Source: Viridibacillus arvi (GTDB lineage: Bacteria; Bacillota; Bacilli; Bacillales_A; Planococcaceae). Taken from it: a stretch of 64,000 bases of DNA. Below the pieces are notes generated by a model. It worked only from the letters and a program-made list of their open reading frames with translations. It was not told where the DNA came from and did no database searches. The number at the start of each line of letters is the position of its first letter. Positions within the stretch are counted from its first letter, which is position 1. The position numbers were made by a program, and so were the translations under genes. This document shows, one piece after another, positions 60,270-64,000 of the stretch. The stretch covers positions 996,959 to 1,060,958 of the forward strand of contig NZ_LILB01000005.1 in assembly GCF_001274945.1 (NCBI RefSeq). Reading direction: 5' to 3'.

Positions 60270-61031
60270 TTAGCTAGCTTTTTTAAACCCAGCTTGCTCC
60301 GCTTCTTTTTCAGTACAGAACATTTTTTCCTCTTTTACTGCATCATAATTGTTGGAGCCTGGCATATGATAAAGCTTATTACCCTTGCTGTTTATATTTC
60401 CCTTAATAGTGCAACTTGTTTTATTTGATTGATTTGAGCTGTCGGATTTATTTGAGTTTTTTGTTTGCCCTTCAGTAGACGCCCTGCTTCTCACAGCCGA
60501 TTTATCAAAACCTCGATTTGTTACATAACCGTCGTATTGCCAAATTCCTTTTCTCAATGCTTTAGCTTCATCTTGAATTTTCTCAAAAGCTTTCACATTT
60601 GTAGTATTCGGTTCATATATATATCCAACACGTACAAGACCTTCACGGATAAGTTGCTCTTGAACACTTTTCCCATCTGCATATATATAAGCAAGAAGGC
60701 GACCATATTTATCTTCATGTTCACCAACATCAAATTCAATAGAAACTTGCTTTGCGTTGTTCAATATTTCACGATTACGAGCCTGCGCTTCTCGTCCAAA
60801 AGGTTGTTCACCTAATTGTTTATGGTACATTTCAGGCGCATCTACTAATAAATAGCGTACTTTTTTTGTTTCTCCGTCGTATTTTACTTTAATCGTATCA
60901 CCGTCCATGATACTTACTACTTCGACATCAATTCGATTTTCTGATTCATCTTTTTTTGTCACTGTAGCTTCTGTACATGCTTGTAGTATAAATACTAGAA
61001 AGCCTATCAGAAGGAGTCCCCATTTTTTCAT
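60270..61031 (-). CDS. Thermonuclease-family lipoprotein
   Basis: About 253 residues from the third ATG (MKKWGLLLIGFLVFILQACT); upstream in-frame starts give a few more residues. The lipobox LQAC follows a short signal peptide. Residues 35-165 are a staphylococcal nuclease domain: VSIMDGDTIKVKYDGETKKV, YLLVDAPEMYHKQLGEQPFG, GEHEDKYGRLLAYIYADG and LVRVGYIYEPNTTNVKAFEK, with the Asp, Glu and Arg catalytic residues in place. After a Ser/Asn linker, residues 205-253 form an Excalibur-like Cys domain (CTIKGNINSKGNKLYHMPGS; MFCTEKEAEQAGFKKA). Likely an extracellular nuclease. Confidence 0.85.
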   Translation of the reverse strand: MKKWGLLLIGFLVFILQACTEATVTKKDESENRIDVEVVSIMDGDTIKVKYDGETKKVRYLLVDAPEMYHKQLGEQPFGREAQARNREILNNAKQVSIEFDVGEHEDKYGRLLAYIYADGKSVQEQLIREGLVRVGYIYEPNTTNVKAFEKIQDEAKALRKGIWQYDGYVTNRGFDKSAVRSRASTEGQTKNSNKSDSSNQSNKTSCTIKGNINSKGNKLYHMPGSNNYDAVKEEKMFCTEKEAEQAGFKKAS

Positions 61032-61095
61032 TGTCATCACCATCGTAATCTTAACATAAACTATTAGTTATCGGCTTACTTTCAGCATTTAGAGC

Positions 61096-61132
61096 ATAAA
61101 AATACCCAGTCTTTGGCAGAGGACTGGGTATT
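61096..61132 (-). terminator. Terminator of the PgpA-like gene
   Basis: AATACCCAGTC and GACTGGGTATT around a ten-base loop, followed by TTTTATGC on the minus strand. Confidence 0.8.
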
Positions 61133-61145
61133 GACTAGATGGATA

Positions 61146-61706
61146 TTAATCTGTTGTAGTACCGTATGGTTTAATGTCTTTGATTAATTTACCTTGCTCT
61201 TCTAAATCACGAATACGATGTGCAAGACGTGACGCAGCAGATGCAGCAATGCTTCCAACTAAATCATCTAGGAATGTGTGAACACCTTCACCCGCTTTTG
61301 TATCAAGTTGCTGTATTATTCCGATTTTCTGTTTATCTAAATGCCCAAAAGTTGTTACAGCAATACTACCATAAGTAAATACTGCTCCTAAAGCGATTGT
61401 CTCATCCACTCCAAATAATCCCTCATCGGATTCAACTAATTGTTGTAGTGGCGCTGACAGTAACTTTTTCTCTGCTAATTCATCTAACTCAATCCCTACT
61501 AAAATTGCATGTTGAATTTCACGTTTATTAAGTACTTTATCAACCGATTCAATACAATGATCTAGAGATAGTCCTTCATTATATGCAAATTGCATTTCAT
61601 ACACAATTTCCGCGATATCCTTTAATGTAACACCACGGCGTTCTAATGCATCACGCGCCGCTTTAGCGACTACTTCTGATGAAACTTGAAGTTTTTTGTT
61701 ATACAT
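61146..61706 (-). CDS. Phosphatidylglycerophosphatase A-like protein (YutG-like)
   Basis: 186 residues. VAKAARDALERRGVTLKDIA and EIVYEMQFAYNEGLSLDHCI open the family; IQHAILVGIELDELAEKKLL and TFLDDLVGSIAASAASRLAH carry the conserved E and D residues of the PgpA/YutG group. The domain removes phosphate from phosphatidylglycerophosphate in proteobacteria; the Firmicutes branch is less well defined. It overlaps nothing and stands next to its terminator. Confidence 0.75.
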   Translation of the reverse strand: MYNKKLQVSSEVVAKAARDALERRGVTLKDIAEIVYEMQFAYNEGLSLDHCIESVDKVLNKREIQHAILVGIELDELAEKKLLSAPLQQLVESDEGLFGVDETIALGAVFTYGSIAVTTFGHLDKQKIGIIQQLDTKAGEGVHTFLDDLVGSIAASAASRLAHRIRDLEEQGKLIKDIKPYGTTTD

Positions 61707-61810
61707 GACTCATCCTCATTTCCATATTTATAGTCCTTTATCATTACTATTATACCTTTACTTCCTTATATGTTACAATTTTCGTACAGAAAACTGAAGG
61801 AGTGACAGCT

Positions 61811-62533
61811 TTGAATCGTGGCACAATCACAGACATAGATTTTTTCAGTGAATCCTTACAAGAGGACATCCATCTATTAGTTTACTTACCAGCAAACTAT
61901 TCACCACTTTATAAATACTCAGTGTTAATCGCATCTGATGGTAAAGATTATTTCCAACTCGGTCGAATCTCTCGAGTAGTAGATGAGTATTTGGAGCAAG
62001 GTGATATCGAAAATTTAATAATTGTAGGTGTACCTTATAAAAGTGTAGAGGATCGACGACAAAAGTATTTGCCAAATGGAGAAAAACATGAAGCATACTT
62101 GCGCTTTTTAGCACATGAACTTGTTCCTTATATTGACGAGCATTACTCTACATATCAAATGGGGATGGGTCGAGCATTGATTGGAGATTCGCAGGCTGCG
62201 ACAGTTTCTTTACTAGCAGCCATCCAATATCCCAATATTTTTGGTAAGGTATTAATGCAGTCACCTCTAGTAAATGATAATGTTTTAGAAAAAGTGCAAC
62301 AGGTACAAGATGTTCATGCTTTTTCAATCTATCACGTTATTGGTACAAAAGAACATGAAGTAGTAACTATGGATAAGAGTATTAAAGATTTCCTTACACC
62401 TAATCGTGCATTACATGAGTTGATAGTCAACAAAGGCTTTTCTACTTTTTATGATGAATTCGAAGGAAATCACTCATGGAAGTTTTGGCAACCTGACTTA
62501 AAACGTGTCATAAAACAAAACTTTAGTCTTTAA
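61811..62533 (+). CDS. yjcH: Esterase-family alpha/beta hydrolase (YjcH-like)
   Basis: 240 residues from TTG at 61811, favoured because GAAGGAG lies 9 bases upstream; the earlier in-frame GTG overlaps the site. The fold is that of Fes/esterase D-like proteins: LLVYLPANYSPLYKYSVLIA, GKDYFQLGRISRVVDEYLEQ, the nucleophile ALIGDSQAATVSLLA (GDSQA) and the His in FEGNHSWKFWQPDLK. It is followed by the YjcG- and YjcF-like genes, the same trio as in B. subtilis. Substrate unknown. Confidence 0.8.
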   Translation: MNRGTITDIDFFSESLQEDIHLLVYLPANYSPLYKYSVLIASDGKDYFQLGRISRVVDEYLEQGDIENLIIVGVPYKSVEDRRQKYLPNGEKHEAYLRFLAHELVPYIDEHYSTYQMGMGRALIGDSQAATVSLLAAIQYPNIFGKVLMQSPLVNDNVLEKVQQVQDVHAFSIYHVIGTKEHEVVTMDKSIKDFLTPNRALHELIVNKGFSTFYDEFEGNHSWKFWQPDLKRVIKQNFSL

Positions 62534-62620
62534 CATGTATTTCACAATGAATATTATCTTTTTTCTGTTATACTGAAAATTAAGAAAAGCTATATAAAAC
62601 TACTTAGGAGGTACGGAATA

Positions 62621-63136
62621 ATGAAATACGGTATCGTTGCATTTCCATCTAAGAAACTACAAGATTTTGCGAATTCATATAGAAAAAGATATGACACGCA
62701 TTTCTCTAAAATCACACCTCATATTACTTTAAAAAGTGTTTTTGAAGTAGATGATTCAAAAGTGAACGAAGTTACTAGTATGCTCCAAGAAATTAGTAAA
62801 CAATTTAAACCGCTTTCAATTCACGTATCAAAAGTCAGTTCATTTGCGCCAGTGAACAACGCTATCTATCTTAAAGTGGAACCAACAGAACAACTTCAAA
62901 AATTATATGATGCATTGCATGCTAAATCATTCGGACTAGAACCAGAATATAAATTTGTGCCGCATATTACTATTGCACAAGATATGTCCTCAGGTGAACA
63001 TGATGATATTTATGGTCAGCTACGCATGACTGATGTTCATTCCGAAGAAGTTATTGATCGTATTCATTTACTTTATCAATTAGAAGACGGTTCTTGGACG
63101 GTTTACGAAACTTTCAGACTGTCTGGAGCTGAGTAA
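62621..63136 (+). CDS. yjcG: 2'-5' RNA ligase/phosphoesterase family (YjcG-like)
   Basis: 171 residues. Two HxTxK-type motifs: KITPHITLKSVFEVDD near residue 36 and KFVPHITIAQDMSSGE near residue 117, the 2H phosphoesterase pattern. Length matches B. subtilis YjcG. AGGAGG site before the ATG. The yjcF-like gene begins 3 bases after the stop, so the two are co-transcribed and perhaps coupled. Confidence 0.85.
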   Translation: MKYGIVAFPSKKLQDFANSYRKRYDTHFSKITPHITLKSVFEVDDSKVNEVTSMLQEISKQFKPLSIHVSKVSSFAPVNNAIYLKVEPTEQLQKLYDALHAKSFGLEPEYKFVPHITIAQDMSSGEHDDIYGQLRMTDVHSEEVIDRIHLLYQLEDGSWTVYETFRLSGAE

Positions 63137-63139
63137 TTT

Positions 63140-63568
63140 TTGGTTTTTGCTAAAATAGTTGAGACAGAGAAAGAGTTACGAGACGCTTTCTTTGTTCGGG
63201 AGGAAGTCTTCGTTAAAGAGCAGGGTGTTCCTCTGCCTTTAGAAAAAGATGAATACGACAAAGACGCAACACATTTCGTAGCATACAATGGCGAAGAACC
63301 GATTGCAGCAGGCAGAGTCCGTATAGTCGACGGTAATATCGCTAAAGTAGACCGTGTTTGTGTATTACCAGATTTTCGAAGAAAACAAATCGGTGTTTTA
63401 ATGATGGCACATTTAGAAAAATACGCTAAAGGTCATCAATTAGCAAAAGTGAAGTTAAATGCTCAAACACACGCTATTCCTTTCTACGAAAAACAAAATT
63501 ATATAATTACATCACCTGAATTTTTGGATTCTGGCATTCCATATCGCGCAATGGAAAAGGAATTCTAA
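63140..63568 (+). CDS. yjcF: GNAT acetyltransferase (YjcF-like)
   Basis: 142 residues with TTG start. VFAKIVETEKELRDAFFVRE and EQGVPLPLEKDEYDKDATHF match the YjcF/ElaA-like group, and RVCVLPDFRRKQIGVLMMAH is the acetyl-CoA loop. It sits directly behind yjcG. Its substrate is unknown. Confidence 0.85.
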   Translation: MVFAKIVETEKELRDAFFVREEVFVKEQGVPLPLEKDEYDKDATHFVAYNGEEPIAAGRVRIVDGNIAKVDRVCVLPDFRRKQIGVLMMAHLEKYAKGHQLAKVKLNAQTHAIPFYEKQNYIITSPEFLDSGIPYRAMEKEF

Positions 63569-63576
63569 TAATAAGT

Positions 63577-63617
63577 TGCTAAAACGCTGAATAATCAACG
63601 TTTTAGTAGCTTTTTTA
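63577..63617 (+). terminator. Terminator of the yjcHGF genes
   Basis: GCTAAAACG and CGTTTTAGTAGC stem followed by TTTTTTATTT. Confidence 0.75.
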
Positions 63618-63714
63618 TTTGCTGTTTGGTACTTGAATCTCTTTTTTATTGTTTTTTTCGACTTTCTAGTTGTAAATATTATAATCAATCATCTAACTTC
63701 CTAAGTTCTATAAC

Positions 63715-63762
63715 AAAAAGAGCCAACCACAGTTGATTGTAAACTCAACCATGGATTGGCTC
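63715..63762 (-). terminator. Terminator of the gene at the right edge
   Basis: GAGCCAATCCATGGTTGAG pairs with the TCAACTGTGGTTGGCTC arm, followed by TTTTTGTTAT on the minus strand. Confidence 0.8.
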
Positions 63763-63796
63763 CTTTTTATTATTCGAAGTACCGTATAATAATCGT

Positions 63797-64000
63797 CTAT
63801 AGTATTTTTTTAACATATTTACTATAATATTTACCTCTATCAGTAACTTTTAGATCAAATTTTGGTAACTCTGCTGGGTTAGGATGGATGAATTGTTGAT
63901 GGACTTGAAGGGAGTTCCCACGATTTTTGTTTTTTTCCTTGTTCAATTGCATTTCAGTAAGTTCAGCACGCATATCAAGCACTCGTTCAAAATGAGATTG
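63797..64000 (-). CDS. Partial gene at right edge, unknown function
   Basis: The frame is open from the window edge (QSHFERVLDMRAELTEMQLN) to the stop at 63797, so the start lies to the right. The visible 67 residues are basic and end KVTDRGKYYSKYVKKIL; no family recognised. It has its own terminator. Confidence 0.55.
   Translation of the reverse strand, partial: QSHFERVLDMRAELTEMQLNKEKNKNRGNSLQVHQQFIHPNPAELPKFDLKVTDRGKYYSKYVKKIL

Overview
The window is low-GC DNA from a spore-forming Bacillales bacterium, most likely Lysinibacillus or a close relative (inference). The grounds are a spore coat and exosporium gene set (CotB-, CotH-, CotZ/ExsY-, YheC/D- and BclB-like proteins), a meso-diaminopimelate dehydrogenase of the length known from Lysinibacillus (Bacillus) sphaericus, a leucine T-box ahead of leuA, and a yjcH-yjcG-yjcF cluster as in Bacillus.

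Positions 1-24,396 hold one integrated phage-derived element. Its tail operon runs leftward: tail tube protein, tail chaperone with a -1 frameshift extension, tape measure, distal tail and hub proteins, then about ten baseplate, fibre and receptor-binding genes that run off the left edge. Control genes sit at the right: a sigma-region-4-like late regulator, an XtrA/YqaO-like protein, a Cse60-like protein, and divergently an XRE repressor and an ImmA-type metallopeptidase facing three operator-like palindromes. The late regulator lies directly next to the tail tube gene, where terminase, portal, capsid and connector genes would normally stand. No integrase is seen, although the right end carries the displaced 3' half of a tRNA with anticodon CAT. 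There is no sheath gene. This looks like a headless, non-contractile phage tail-like particle (an F-type tailocin candidate) or a prophage decaying into one, with a partly duplicated receptor-binding cassette.

Positions 24,700-34,350 form a spore-surface island: a YheC/D-type ATP-grasp protein, a CotY/CotZ/ExsY-family protein and a second ATP-grasp ligase on the minus strand; an IS3-family remnant with a 42-bp perfect palindrome; three CotB-related proteins on the plus strand; then a CotH-family kinase divergent from a GSR-repeat protein. CotB, CotH and a low-complexity Ser/Arg-rich protein mirror the B. subtilis CotB-CotH-CotG phosphorylation module. A BclB-type collagen-like exosporium protein follows at 43 kb.

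Positions 34,700-64,000 are ordinary chromosomal genes: DinB-like protein, cardiolipin synthase, PhzF-like protein, acetyltransferases, MocR regulator, LD-carboxypeptidase, leuA with its T-box, M20 amidohydrolase with a transporter, ddh, methyltransferase, ABC exporter, peptide-binding lipoprotein, PiT phosphate transport, nuclease, PgpA-like protein and the yjcHGF cluster. Several genes show recent damage: an HMG-CoA lyase fragment, an acetyltransferase split by a 23-bp duplication, a nonsense codon near the end of the GSR-repeat gene, and a phzF-like gene whose best start is ATT.
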